From contig JAJDBB010000068.1 of assembly GCA_029261555.1 (NCBI GenBank), positions 1 through 39,808 on the forward strand: 39,808 bases of DNA, written 5' to 3'. Numbering within the stretch: position 1 is the stretch's first letter; each line of letters begins with the position of its first letter. The DNA comes from Nitrospinaceae bacterium. GTDB lineage: Bacteria; Nitrospinota; Nitrospinia; Nitrospinales; JACRGP01. A program made the translations under genes and the position numbers. Positions 18,009 through 25,431 of this stretch are shown here, piece by piece. The notes beneath the pieces are model-generated. The model was given only the letters and a program-made list of their open reading frames with translations. It was not told the DNA's origin and did no database searches.

Positions 18009-19484
18009 ATGAATATCGACGGCTTAATCAAAACCTTGCTGGAATCCTGTTTGGACGCCGCTGTTTTGACGGACCCGGAATTTGGCGTCCTTTATTGGAA
18101 TCCCCAGGCCAACCGATTATTCCAATGGGAAGCAGACGACGTTGCGGGTAAATCCCTGATCGACCTCGTCGTCCCTCCCGACCGCCGCAAGGAATTCCAG
18201 GACCATTTCGCTCAGTCAATAAATTCGGAACTGGAATCCACTGAACCCACAACGGCCGAGTTTTGCATGCAAGACGCCGCCGGACGTGAACTGCGCCTGG
18301 AAACAACTCTCGGGACCGGAGAATATCAAGGCCGCCGGATTCATTTTGCGTATTTCCGCAAGGTCTCAAAACCACAAACCGAATTTCTGGGCCGGGCCTC
18401 CCACGAAATCCGCACCCCGCTAAACTCCATCACGGGCTTCTCCCAGATCCTTCTGAAACTGTTGGAAGAAGGCAAGGTCGACGAATCATTTACCCGGTAC
18501 CTGCGTCTCGTCGTTGAAAGCGGAGAACAGTTGGCCGAGGTGATCGGCAATGTGCTCGACTTGTCTCAACTGGAATCTGGAACGGCGGAAATCCGGAAAG
18601 AAGCCTTCGACCTGAAAGTAGTGGTCAAAAGCCTGGTCACGATATTTGCCTCGCAGGCTAGGGAAAAAGGGATCGATCTTGACTATTTTATGGACGAGAC
18701 AATTAATCGCCCGGCCGTTTCGGACCGAAGAAAGCTCAATCAGGTTTTGACCTGCCTGCTCTCGAACGCCGTCAAATATACGGAGTCGGGCCGCGTCACC
18801 CTGGGATGCAAAAAAAAAGACGATGGGATTTTATTTCAAGTGAACGACACCGGTCCGGGAATCCCCCCTGCAAAACTGGCGCATATTTTTGAGCCGTTTG
18901 GAAGCGGTTCCCTCCCCGGTAAGCCGGAAAAATCAGGAGCCGGCCTAGGCCTTGCGGTCGCCAAAAAGGCGGCGGATATTCTGGGAGGAAAACTCTGGGC
19001 CGAGAGCGAATTGAACCAGGGTTCCAGGTTTTATTTTTGGGCGCCTATGGAATTCGGGACGGAGCAGGCCGACGCTTCGTCCCCAAAACGCCCGGTAAAA
19101 TTCCTGGCCGGACAAAAAGTTTTATTAGTCGACGACAATGAAAAGTCCCTCCTGCTGACCCGGCTATTTTTGAATCGCATGGGCTTGGAACCGGAAACCG
19201 CGGTGAACGGCGTCGAAGCCGTCGAAAAGGCCGTCGCGCTCCAACCCGATTTAATTTTGATGGACACGCAAATGCCGCTGATGGACGGCCTGCAAGCGAC
19301 CGGGGAATTGCGTAAAAAAACAGAAACCAAAAACACGCCGATCATCGGGATCTCCGCCCACGTCGGGTGGGAACATGAGGAAGCCGGCCTGCGCGCCGGC
19401 CTCACGGCCTACCTCACCAAACCCCTGCAATACAAAAAACTGGAAACTGCCTGCCAAAAATTTCTAAAAAAGCGAACTGGCTAA
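18009..19484 (+). CDS. Hybrid sensor histidine kinase (PAS-HisKA-HATPase-REC)
   Basis: 491 residues, no membrane segments, so a cytosolic sensor. A PAS domain spans about 5-115 (LLESCLDAAVLTDPEFGVLY, NRLFQWEADDVAGKSL). The HisKA dimerisation helix has the phosphorylated H132 in SHEIRTPLNSITGF. The catalytic domain has N-box LLSNAVKYTESG, G1 DTGPGIPP and G2 GAGLGLAVAKKAA. The C-terminal receiver (about 370-490) has DD in LLVDDNEKS, phospho-acceptor D419 in LILMDTQMPLMDG and the conserved lysine in YLTKPLQ. Phosphate could pass from H132 to the receiver of the preceding phosphatase or of the sigma-54 regulator at 3.3 kb; both are inference. It is co-oriented with the phosphatase gene 25 bases upstream. 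Confidence 0.95.
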   Translation: MNIDGLIKTLLESCLDAAVLTDPEFGVLYWNPQANRLFQWEADDVAGKSLIDLVVPPDRRKEFQDHFAQSINSELESTEPTTAEFCMQDAAGRELRLETTLGTGEYQGRRIHFAYFRKVSKPQTEFLGRASHEIRTPLNSITGFSQILLKLLEEGKVDESFTRYLRLVVESGEQLAEVIGNVLDLSQLESGTAEIRKEAFDLKVVVKSLVTIFASQAREKGIDLDYFMDETINRPAVSDRRKLNQVLTCLLSNAVKYTESGRVTLGCKKKDDGILFQVNDTGPGIPPAKLAHIFEPFGSGSLPGKPEKSGAGLGLAVAKKAADILGGKLWAESELNQGSRFYFWAPMEFGTEQADASSPKRPVKFLAGQKVLLVDDNEKSLLLTRLFLNRMGLEPETAVNGVEAVEKAVALQPDLILMDTQMPLMDGLQATGELRKKTETKNTPIIGISAHVGWEHEEAGLRAGLTAYLTKPLQYKKLETACQKFLKKRTG

Positions 19485-19624
19485 TGGAAACAAACCACAA
19501 AACAAAATTCCTGGACGCCCTCCTAACGGACTAGCAGGACGAGTTGGCGGGCAGGACTTTGCAGAACGACGACAGGGAGATCAATCTGGTTTTTATAATC
19601 CCTCACACGGCGGAGCTATTCTAA
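19484..19624 (+). pseudogene. Short frame interrupted by an in-frame TAG, possible gene remnant
   Basis: An ATG overlaps the kinase stop codon (TAATG) and opens METNHKTKFLDALLTD, then a TAG, then a further 29 codons in the same frame reading QDELAGRTLQNDDREINLVF and on to AELF before TAA. The codon texture continues smoothly across the TAG, which suggests one nonsense-mutated small gene translationally coupled to the kinase, or a decayed fragment. No family is recognised, and a 47-codon frame could arise by chance. The following 230 bases up to the next gene contain a short AAAGC/GCTTT hairpin (19626-19638) and nothing else I can name. Confidence 0.3.
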
Positions 19625-19854
19625 AAGCCCGGCTTTCCGGAGTACCCGGCGGCGCGGAAGAAAGTTAACCGCCTGATTTAAAATCGGTAAAATAGAAAGG
19701 CCCGTTGCGAGCTTTCGCCGAACCCCGGGTTGCTTTATATTTCCGCCTATAAATTTTCCGCATATTTTTCTTAATTTTTCGCAAAAGCTTCCGATAAGCG
19801 CAACTGAGAGGGCGGATGCCCCCCGGTTATCAACCCCCAGCAGGAGAGATCGCG

Positions 19855-20238
19855 GTGTCTCAAGAATTCAACAAGGTCAGGCTGAAAATCTTCAAAGCCT
19901 TGAACAAATGCATCCTTTCCGCCTCGGCAAGCTCCAACGACGTAAAATGCCTAGTCAAGATCATCAAGGATCATCGCCTGGAAGATGATTTACACGAATT
20001 CATGGAAGGCTTCGATCCGCAAACCCTGGTGGACCGTTTGCTCGCCGGACCGAAAAAAAACAAGGGCGGAATATCCGCCAAAGAGCAGGAAGATTCCACC
20101 TCCGTATTGGAACCGGTGGAAAATGGCCAGTTCATCGACGGAGCGAGGTTGACTGAACGGGAAGCCGCGTTCGAGGAGTATTACAAAGCGCGGTTCGACG
20201 AAAAAAGTTGGTTAAAGAGAAACAAATTGAGCTTGTGA
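19855..20238 (+). CDS. Uncharacterised 127-residue protein
   Basis: I chose the GTG at 19855 because AGGAGA lies at 19842-19847, 7 bases upstream; an earlier ATG at 19816 would add a Pro-rich stretch with no ribosome-binding site. The protein is soluble, charged and mostly helical: helix-forming segments KVRLKIFKALNKCILSA, DVKCLVKIIKDHRLEDDLHE and a C-terminal segment AAFEEYYKARFDEKSWLKR, separated by a polar linker (about 72-100). I do not recognise a family. It stands downstream of the kinase cluster with its own upstream gap and is followed by a terminator, so it is probably monocistronic. The strong ribosome-binding site and good codon use support a real gene. Confidence 0.72.
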   Translation: MSQEFNKVRLKIFKALNKCILSASASSNDVKCLVKIIKDHRLEDDLHEFMEGFDPQTLVDRLLAGPKKNKGGISAKEQEDSTSVLEPVENGQFIDGARLTEREAAFEEYYKARFDEKSWLKRNKLSL

Positions 20239-20335
20239 CGCTTAAAAAGAAAAATTTTTGCAACTTTTTCAGATTGTTAGCGTCTTAATCCATAGCACAG
20301 TTGCAGTTTTCTCTTCATGCTTTTCTCCTTCAAAG

Positions 20336-20375
20336 ACCGCCTGTCGGGATTCACTCCCGGTGGGCGGTTTTTTTT
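20336..20375 (+). terminator. Rho-independent terminator after the 127-residue gene
   Basis: Outer stem ACCGCC (20336-20341) with GGCGGT (20363-20368), inner stem CGGGA (20345-20349) with TCCCG (20355-20359), then a run of about ten T's. It lies about 100 bases after the stop codon. A second small stem CGGGC-AAC-GCCCG follows directly. The T run supports plus-strand termination. Confidence 0.85.
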
Positions 20376-20474
20376 CGGGCAACGCCCGGCCAGGCATTCG
20401 CCGTGAGGGGCAGGGTCTGAGTTGCAAACTCACCCAAGGTTGTAGCTTCACCATATAATTCAAACCTATTGGGT

Positions 20475-20489
20475 CCAGCGTCACGCTGG
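20475..20489. repeat. 15-base interrupted palindrome, copy 2
   Basis: CCAGCGTCACGCTGG, identical to 10083-10097. It directly abuts the stop codon of the minus-strand YjbQ-family gene (20490). Both copies therefore sit at the 3' end of minus-strand genes, in an intergenic stretch of unusual composition, consistent with a dispersed REP-like repeat. Confidence 0.65.
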
Positions 20490-20909
20490 TCACTCCCCCA
20501 TCAGATGCAAAACCACCTTGCGCCGATGAGCATGCGTACGATGCTCGAACAAATAAATATCCTGCCAGGTTCCCAGCGCCAGCCGACCCTCAATCAGCGG
20601 AATAGAAAGTTGGGTCTGCGTTAACGCCGAACGAATGTGTGCCGGCATATCGTCCGGCCCCTCGGAGTTGTGCCGGTAGGCGGGGTCTCCGTCCGGCGCC
20701 AGGCGCGTGAAAAACGCGTCGAGATCGCTCAAGACGTCCGGGTCGGCGTTTTCCTGGATGGTCAGGGACGCGGAAGTGTGGGCGATGAACGCGGTCAGCA
20801 TTGCCGTATGCAACCCCTGCTCTGCGACCCAGTCCACAATCTCCCGATTGATGTTATACAAACCCCGCCCGCGGGTGGAGGTTACGATTTGGCCCGTACG
20901 TTGTTGCAT
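20490..20909 (-). CDS. YjbQ-family protein (UPF0047)
   Basis: 139 residues, the full length for this single-domain family. Characteristic conserved stretches are present: AFIAHTSASLTIQENADP (about residues 40-58), a central GDPAYRHNSEGPDDMPAHI with conserved histidines, and LGTWQDIYLFEHRTHAHRRKV near the C-terminus. Members are compact trimers with a metal-like site of conserved His and Glu residues; some have weak thiamine-phosphate synthase activity in genetic tests, but the physiological role is unclear. The gene follows the lipid kinase gene by 25 bases on the same strand and probably shares its transcript. Confidence 0.94.
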   Translation of the reverse strand: MQQRTGQIVTSTRGRGLYNINREIVDWVAEQGLHTAMLTAFIAHTSASLTIQENADPDVLSDLDAFFTRLAPDGDPAYRHNSEGPDDMPAHIRSALTQTQLSIPLIEGRLALGTWQDIYLFEHRTHAHRRKVVLHLMGE

Positions 20910-20934
20910 AAAATTGATTCGCCGAAATACGGCT

Positions 20935-21834
20935 TCAAATATTTTGATCGGGCGTCAATAAATTAAGCGTGTGGGGCGAGGTTGAAATGAGAACGGGAAC
21001 CGCACCCGCAAAATCCCCGTCCATTTGCACCGGCTCGCTTACGGAACTTTTAATGGAAACGGTTTCCCCCTTTAAAACCCGGGTTCTCTTTTGCGATCCA
21101 ACTTTTCCGCGAATGATTGAAAGCAAGTCTCCAAGCTTTCCCAGAAACGTTGCGCTGTCAAAAATCACGATCACAAATCCTTTCTCGTCTATCGCGGCGG
21201 CGGCGGCCAACAGAAACTTCCCCGCATAATATTTACCGTTAGATACGACGACCCACGACCCCTGGTAAGCTCTGTCGTCCACAACCACTTCCAACCGGGA
21301 AAATGATTTTCCGAATAGAAGCCGGACGGCTTCCCAAATGTACGCGCCTTTCCCAAAATAAGCTTTCAGGTTTTTGGAGACCCCGACCACAACTCTGGCG
21401 TCAAAACCTACGCTCGCCATCATCAAAAACAACTTGCCGTTCATGGAGCCTAAATGGATCCGGCGACTCCAACCATAAGCGATGGTCTCCGCGATAAATT
21501 GTGGCTCCATCCGCAGGCCGATTTCCGCCGCCAGAACATTGGCCGTTCCCGAAGGGATGATACCCAGAGGGACTTCCGATCCAGCCATGCCGTTGGCGAT
21601 CTCGTTGATCGTGCCGTCTCCGCCGGAGGCAATGACGCAATCAAAAGAACCCGACTCCAAGGCCGCTCTGACCAAAGTTTCAGCATGGCCCGCCTCGCGA
21701 GTTTCGCCAATCTCAATTGCAAATCCAAAGTTTTTCAACCGCCCGAGGGTGGAGTCGAACAGCGCTCTCCCGCCTCCAGCTTTAGGATTGCACACCACGA
21801 AGGCATTTTTTCGCACAGAGGGTTTATTTTGCAA
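20935..21834 (-). CDS. Diacylglycerol kinase-family lipid kinase (YegS/DgkB-like)
   Basis: 299 residues. The N-terminal catalytic domain shows VVCNPKAGGGRAL (about 13-25), the nucleotide-binding GGDGTINEIANGM at 71-83 and PLGIIPSGTANVLA at 89-102. The C-terminal beta-sandwich includes SWVVVSNGKYYAGKFLLAA and ends PVQMDGDFAG, the usual close of this family. Such enzymes phosphorylate diacylglycerol or a related lipid at the inner membrane using ATP, recycling lipids or making signalling lipids; the exact substrate is not readable. It is divergent from the glutamate dehydrogenase gene and upstream of the YjbQ-family gene, with which it likely forms an operon. Confidence 0.94.
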   Translation of the reverse strand: MQNKPSVRKNAFVVCNPKAGGGRALFDSTLGRLKNFGFAIEIGETREAGHAETLVRAALESGSFDCVIASGGDGTINEIANGMAGSEVPLGIIPSGTANVLAAEIGLRMEPQFIAETIAYGWSRRIHLGSMNGKLFLMMASVGFDARVVVGVSKNLKAYFGKGAYIWEAVRLLFGKSFSRLEVVVDDRAYQGSWVVVSNGKYYAGKFLLAAAAAIDEKGFVIVIFDSATFLGKLGDLLSIIRGKVGSQKRTRVLKGETVSIKSSVSEPVQMDGDFAGAVPVLISTSPHTLNLLTPDQNI

Positions 21835-21936
21835 GAGCGCTATTTAATAAAAGATTCATCGTATGGGACAGCCAAAACCATCCCCGAACATTATACCCTC
21901 ACTCGCCTTGCGCGGTTCCATTGAGAAAAATTAAAA

Positions 21937-21967
21937 TTGTGCTTTTGGCCCGAAATTCAACTATTAT
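21937..21967 (+). promoter_or_regulatory. Possible sigma-70-type promoter for gdhA
   Basis: TTGTGC (21937-21942) and TATTAT (21962-21967) are separated by 19 bases, slightly long. The -10 lies about 70 bases before the gene, whose ribosome-binding site is AAGGAG at 22024-22029. Only a weak match. Confidence 0.3.
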
Positions 21968-22036
21968 GGGAACGGCTCCATCGCCTTTGAGCGAACGGAT
22001 CGCCGCCTCTTCGGACACTTCTCAAGGAGTTCCCTC

Positions 22037-23461
22037 ATGACCGCGAAAGTAACGGACGAGTTGAGTTTCCGGGAAAGCGTCAACCAAAGCATCGACATCG
22101 CCATGGCCACTTTGGACCTACCCGAAGGTATGGCCTACTATATAAAAACCACGCACGACGTTTATCAGGTCCGTTTCCCCGTCAAACTGAACGGCAAGGT
22201 GGAAAGTTTTTTGGGATGGCGCGCCGTGCACAGCGGTCACCGCCTACCGGCCAAGGGAGGCATCCGGTATTCCATGGGCGTCAACCAGGACGAGGTGGAA
22301 GCGCTGGCGGCGTTGATGACCTACAAATGTGCCCTGGTAAACGTTCCCTTCGGCGGCTCCAAAGGCGGTTTGGTGATCGATCCAAAAAAATACACCGAAG
22401 ACGAACTGGAAAAGATTACCCGGCGCTTCGCTTTTGAATTGATCAAGAAGGATTACATCCATCCTTCCATCAACGTGCCTGCTCCGGACATGGGAACCGG
22501 CGCGCGGGAAATGGCTTGGATCGCGGACACCTTCAAGGCGTTTCACTCGGACAACATCGATCACCTGGCCTGCGTGACCGGTAAACCAGTAAGCCAGGGC
22601 GGCATTCAGGGCCGAACCGAAGCCACGGGACGCGGCGTGGTGATGGGGCTTAGAGAATTTTTCCGCCACCCCAAAGACGTCCAGAAAGCCGGTCTGGAAG
22701 GCTCTCTTGAAGGACAAAAAATCATCGTCCAGGGGTTGGGCAACGTCGGCTACCATACCGCGTCCATCTTGAGCAAGGAAGACGGCGCTCACATTATCGC
22801 CATTCTGGAATTTGACGGAGGCCTGTACGACCCGAAAGGGTTGGACGTCGAAGACGTCTCTCAATACAAGGCGGCCCACCAGGGCGTCAAGGGCTACCCC
22901 AATGCTAAATACGTGGAAGACAGCGCCCTGCTCCTTGAGGAAGAATGCGATATCCTCATCCCCGCGGCCATGGAAGCGGTGATCCATAAGGGCAACGCCG
23001 CGAACATTAAGGCCAAGCTGATCGCCGAGGCCGCCAACGGCCCGGTGACATTTGGCGCGGACGCCATCCTCCAGGAAAAAGGAACCATGATCATTCCGGA
23101 CACATATTTAAACGCCGGCGGCGTCACCGTGTCCTATTTCGAATGGATCAAGAACCTGTCGCATATCCGCTTTGGCCGGATGCAAAGGCGGCACGAAGAA
23201 AAAAAGTACGAAGCCATCATCGCCGCTCTGGAAAGCAACGGACAACGCGTCCCGGATTACATCGGCGCCGCCCTGCGCCAGGGACCCAGCGAGATCGACC
23301 TCGTCCGTTCCGGACTCGACGACACCATGCGCGAAGCCTTTCAGGCGATACGCGAGCGCTTCTGGACCAACAACCAGATCGAGAGTTACCGCATCGCCGC
23401 CATGGCCATCGCTATCGAGAAAGTCGCCGACGCCTTCCGCGAAATGGGCGTCTACCCGTAG
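22037..23461 (+). CDS. gdhA: Glutamate dehydrogenase (Glu/Leu/Phe/Val dehydrogenase family)
   Basis: 474 residues. Substrate-domain hallmarks are LPAKGGIRYSMGVNQDEVEALA (K73) and MTYKCALVNVPFGGSKGG (K97, K109), which include the lysines that bind glutamate and catalyse deamination, followed by PAPDMGTGAREMAW. The Rossmann domain has the dinucleotide loop GLGNVG at 233-238. The enzyme interconverts glutamate and 2-oxoglutarate plus ammonia with NAD(P)H and joins nitrogen metabolism to the TCA cycle, the same node as the isocitrate dehydrogenase of this window. Coenzyme preference is uncertain. The ATG has AAGGAG 7 bases upstream. A small membrane protein and a sodium symporter follow in the same direction. 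Confidence 0.95.
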   Translation: MTAKVTDELSFRESVNQSIDIAMATLDLPEGMAYYIKTTHDVYQVRFPVKLNGKVESFLGWRAVHSGHRLPAKGGIRYSMGVNQDEVEALAALMTYKCALVNVPFGGSKGGLVIDPKKYTEDELEKITRRFAFELIKKDYIHPSINVPAPDMGTGAREMAWIADTFKAFHSDNIDHLACVTGKPVSQGGIQGRTEATGRGVVMGLREFFRHPKDVQKAGLEGSLEGQKIIVQGLGNVGYHTASILSKEDGAHIIAILEFDGGLYDPKGLDVEDVSQYKAAHQGVKGYPNAKYVEDSALLLEEECDILIPAAMEAVIHKGNAANIKAKLIAEAANGPVTFGADAILQEKGTMIIPDTYLNAGGVTVSYFEWIKNLSHIRFGRMQRRHEEKKYEAIIAALESNGQRVPDYIGAALRQGPSEIDLVRSGLDDTMREAFQAIRERFWTNNQIESYRIAAMAIAIEKVADAFREMGVYP

Positions 23462-23485
23462 CCGTTTTCCCTAAAACTTTCCATC

Positions 23486-23737
23486 ATGAATTCCGGACAT
23501 TCGCGCTCCGATCTATCCCCGTTTAAACCTTGGGTATGGGGAGCGTTTGCCCTGCTGTTTCTGGGCGCGCTCCCGGTGTGGCCCATCCATGGGTCGCTGT
23601 TCGGCCTGCCGCTTTGGGCGCTGATGGCGGTGGCGATGAGCGCCGTGCTCAGCCTGTTCACTGCCTGGGTCGCTCTCAATCTCTGGAAGGACCCGGAAGA
23701 ACCATCTCCGCAAAACGACAACCATGACGCCGATTAA
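23486..23737 (+). CDS. Small two-helix membrane protein, probable partner of the SSS symporter
   Basis: 83 residues with two transmembrane helices: FKPWVWGAFALLFLGALPVW and GLPLWALMAVAMSAVLSLFT, the second followed by AWVALNLWKDPEE and a charged tail. The pattern resembles the DUF3311/YhdT-type small proteins that occur just upstream of sodium:solute symporters. Its end overlaps the symporter start by 14 bases, which implies coupled translation and probably a shared complex or a role in symporter assembly. The ribosome-binding site is weak. It begins 24 bases after glutamate dehydrogenase and may be co-transcribed with it. Confidence 0.85.
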   Translation: MNSGHSRSDLSPFKPWVWGAFALLFLGALPVWPIHGSLFGLPLWALMAVAMSAVLSLFTAWVALNLWKDPEEPSPQNDNHDAD

Positions 23738-25235
23738 ATCTCTGCCCTTCGGTCCGGGCGCTCTGGCGATCATGGGCGGCTTCATCGTTGTCATGCTCGG
23801 CGTCGGTCTGCTTGCCTGGAAAAAACGCCGCGAAAACAGCCTCGCTGATTTTTACCTCGGCGGTCGCGAAATGGGTCTCGTCGTCCTGGCCTTCACGCTC
23901 TACGCCACTCAATACAGCGGCAACACCCTGTTCGGGTTCAGCGGCGGGGCCTACCGGGAAGGACTCCGCTTTCTGGTTTCAGTGCATTTCATGACGGCCA
24001 TCGTCGTCGCCTATCTTGTCTTCGCCCCTGCGCTCTACCGCCAAAGCCGCGACCGGGGCTTCGTCACCCCCGGCGATTTCATCGAACATCGTTACGCCAA
24101 CCGCGGCCTGCGCTTGCTGGTAACGGGACTCATGCTGTTCGCTTTGTGCAATTTCACCCTCGCTCAAATGAAAACCATGGGAACCGCTTTCGCCGGTTTG
24201 TCCAACGGCGGGATTCCCATCGAGACCGGGGTGATCGGCCTCGCCCTCGTCATGCTGGTTTACGAATCGCTGGGCGGCATGCGGAGCGTCGCCTGGACGG
24301 ACGTGTTTCAGGGCGGCGTCCTGTTCGTCGGATTCGCCCTGCTCATGATTTTGGTTTTGACGCAGGAGGCCGGACTCGCCTCTGCCATCGAAACCCTGGC
24401 GTCCCAACCGGAAACACAACACAAGGTCAATCCGCCCGACGCCGAGGGCGTCCGAACCTGGATCAGCTTCATATTGATCGTCGGCCTGGGCGCGGCCATT
24501 TATCCGCAGGCCATTCAACGGATTTACGCGGCGCGCAGTTCCCAGGTTCTGAAAAAATCACTGGCCGTCATGGCGTTCATGCCTCTGTTCACGGCGCTGA
24601 TCGCCGTGATCGTCGGCGTGATTATGGCCGCAAAGCATCCCGAACTGGGAGCCGCCGGAGCGTCCGGGCTTACCGAACGCGTCCTGCCGCTTTTGTGCCT
24701 GGAGGTAATGCGTTCTTCCGAGCTGGGCTACTGGGCGGTGGCGATGATTTTCTCCGCTATCCTCGCCGCCATTATGTCCACCGCCGACTCCGCCCTGCTC
24801 AGCATCAGTTCCATGATCGCCAAGGACGTCTATGGAACCTGCATCCGCCCCGACGCCACCGAGCGGCAGATGACGCGCGTTGGCAAGTACAGCGCCTGGG
24901 CGTTGATGATCCCCATGGTCTGGATCGCGCTGGAATTCAAGGGCACGCTGATCCAGTTACTGGAATTGAAATTTGAATTGCTCATCCAATGCGTCCCGGT
25001 ATTTTATCTCGGCGTCCATTGGAAGAGACTGACGGGACGCACGGCGATCTGGGGAATCGCAATAGGACTGGCAACCACGCTGGCGCTGTCCTGGTCCGGA
25101 ACGCTGGGGTTGGCGGTGGAGAACCATTCCCGCGTCTGGGGAATCCACTCGGGATTGATCGGTCTGGCGGCGAACCTTCTTGTCTGTTCCCTGGACGCCT
25201 TGCGCGCCAGGCAAGCGCCTGGGGGCAACGGTTGA
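23724..25235 (+). CDS. Sodium:solute symporter (SSS family, PutP/PanF-like)
   Basis: 503 residues with about 13 hydrophobic helices, the SSS layout. Family features: NSLADFYLGGREMGLVVLAF near residue 38, TLYATQYSGNTLFGFSGGAY, the RGFVTPGDFIEHRYANRGLR loop, MVYESLGGMRSVAWTDVFQG around residue 180 and the sodium-site region SAILAAIMSTADSALLSISS near 350-370. It should import an organic solute with Na+. The substrate is not readable: pantothenate, proline and monocarboxylate carriers all share this outline. Proximity to glutamate dehydrogenase favours an amino acid, but that is inference. Translation is coupled to the small membrane protein upstream. Confidence 0.94.
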   Translation: MTPIKSLPFGPGALAIMGGFIVVMLGVGLLAWKKRRENSLADFYLGGREMGLVVLAFTLYATQYSGNTLFGFSGGAYREGLRFLVSVHFMTAIVVAYLVFAPALYRQSRDRGFVTPGDFIEHRYANRGLRLLVTGLMLFALCNFTLAQMKTMGTAFAGLSNGGIPIETGVIGLALVMLVYESLGGMRSVAWTDVFQGGVLFVGFALLMILVLTQEAGLASAIETLASQPETQHKVNPPDAEGVRTWISFILIVGLGAAIYPQAIQRIYAARSSQVLKKSLAVMAFMPLFTALIAVIVGVIMAAKHPELGAAGASGLTERVLPLLCLEVMRSSELGYWAVAMIFSAILAAIMSTADSALLSISSMIAKDVYGTCIRPDATERQMTRVGKYSAWALMIPMVWIALEFKGTLIQLLELKFELLIQCVPVFYLGVHWKRLTGRTAIWGIAIGLATTLALSWSGTLGLAVENHSRVWGIHSGLIGLAANLLVCSLDALRARQAPGGNG

Positions 25236-25375
25236 CGATTGAAACATTTCTCTCAAATTGTTTGCCATTCAGCCGGTTTCCGCCTAAGCTAACGCCTTCA
25301 GGACAGTTAAAACCGGTTGCAAAAATGAACGCAGATAAATACGGACGCCTTCCATTTTAAAACTACTGGCCCCGG

Positions 25376-25407
25376 CGCCTTCGCCGGCCGCCGGAGGCGT
25401 TCTTTTA
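25376..25407 (+). terminator. Probable rho-independent terminator between the symporter and purM
   Basis: CGCCT (25376-25380) pairs with AGGCG (25395-25399), with a CCGG/CCGG inner stem, followed by a T-rich stretch (TTCTTTTA). It is located about 140 bases after the symporter stop and 25 bases before purM, so purM would need a promoter overlapping or downstream of it, or read-through. Confidence 0.6.
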
Positions 25408-25431
25408 TTCTTCTAAAGCCAAAAATTTCTC

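Noticed and set aside
25325..25360. 11-codon frame before the hairpin upstream of purM, as a leader peptide
   Set aside because: No runs of a regulatory amino acid, no good ribosome-binding site, and it is short enough to be chance.
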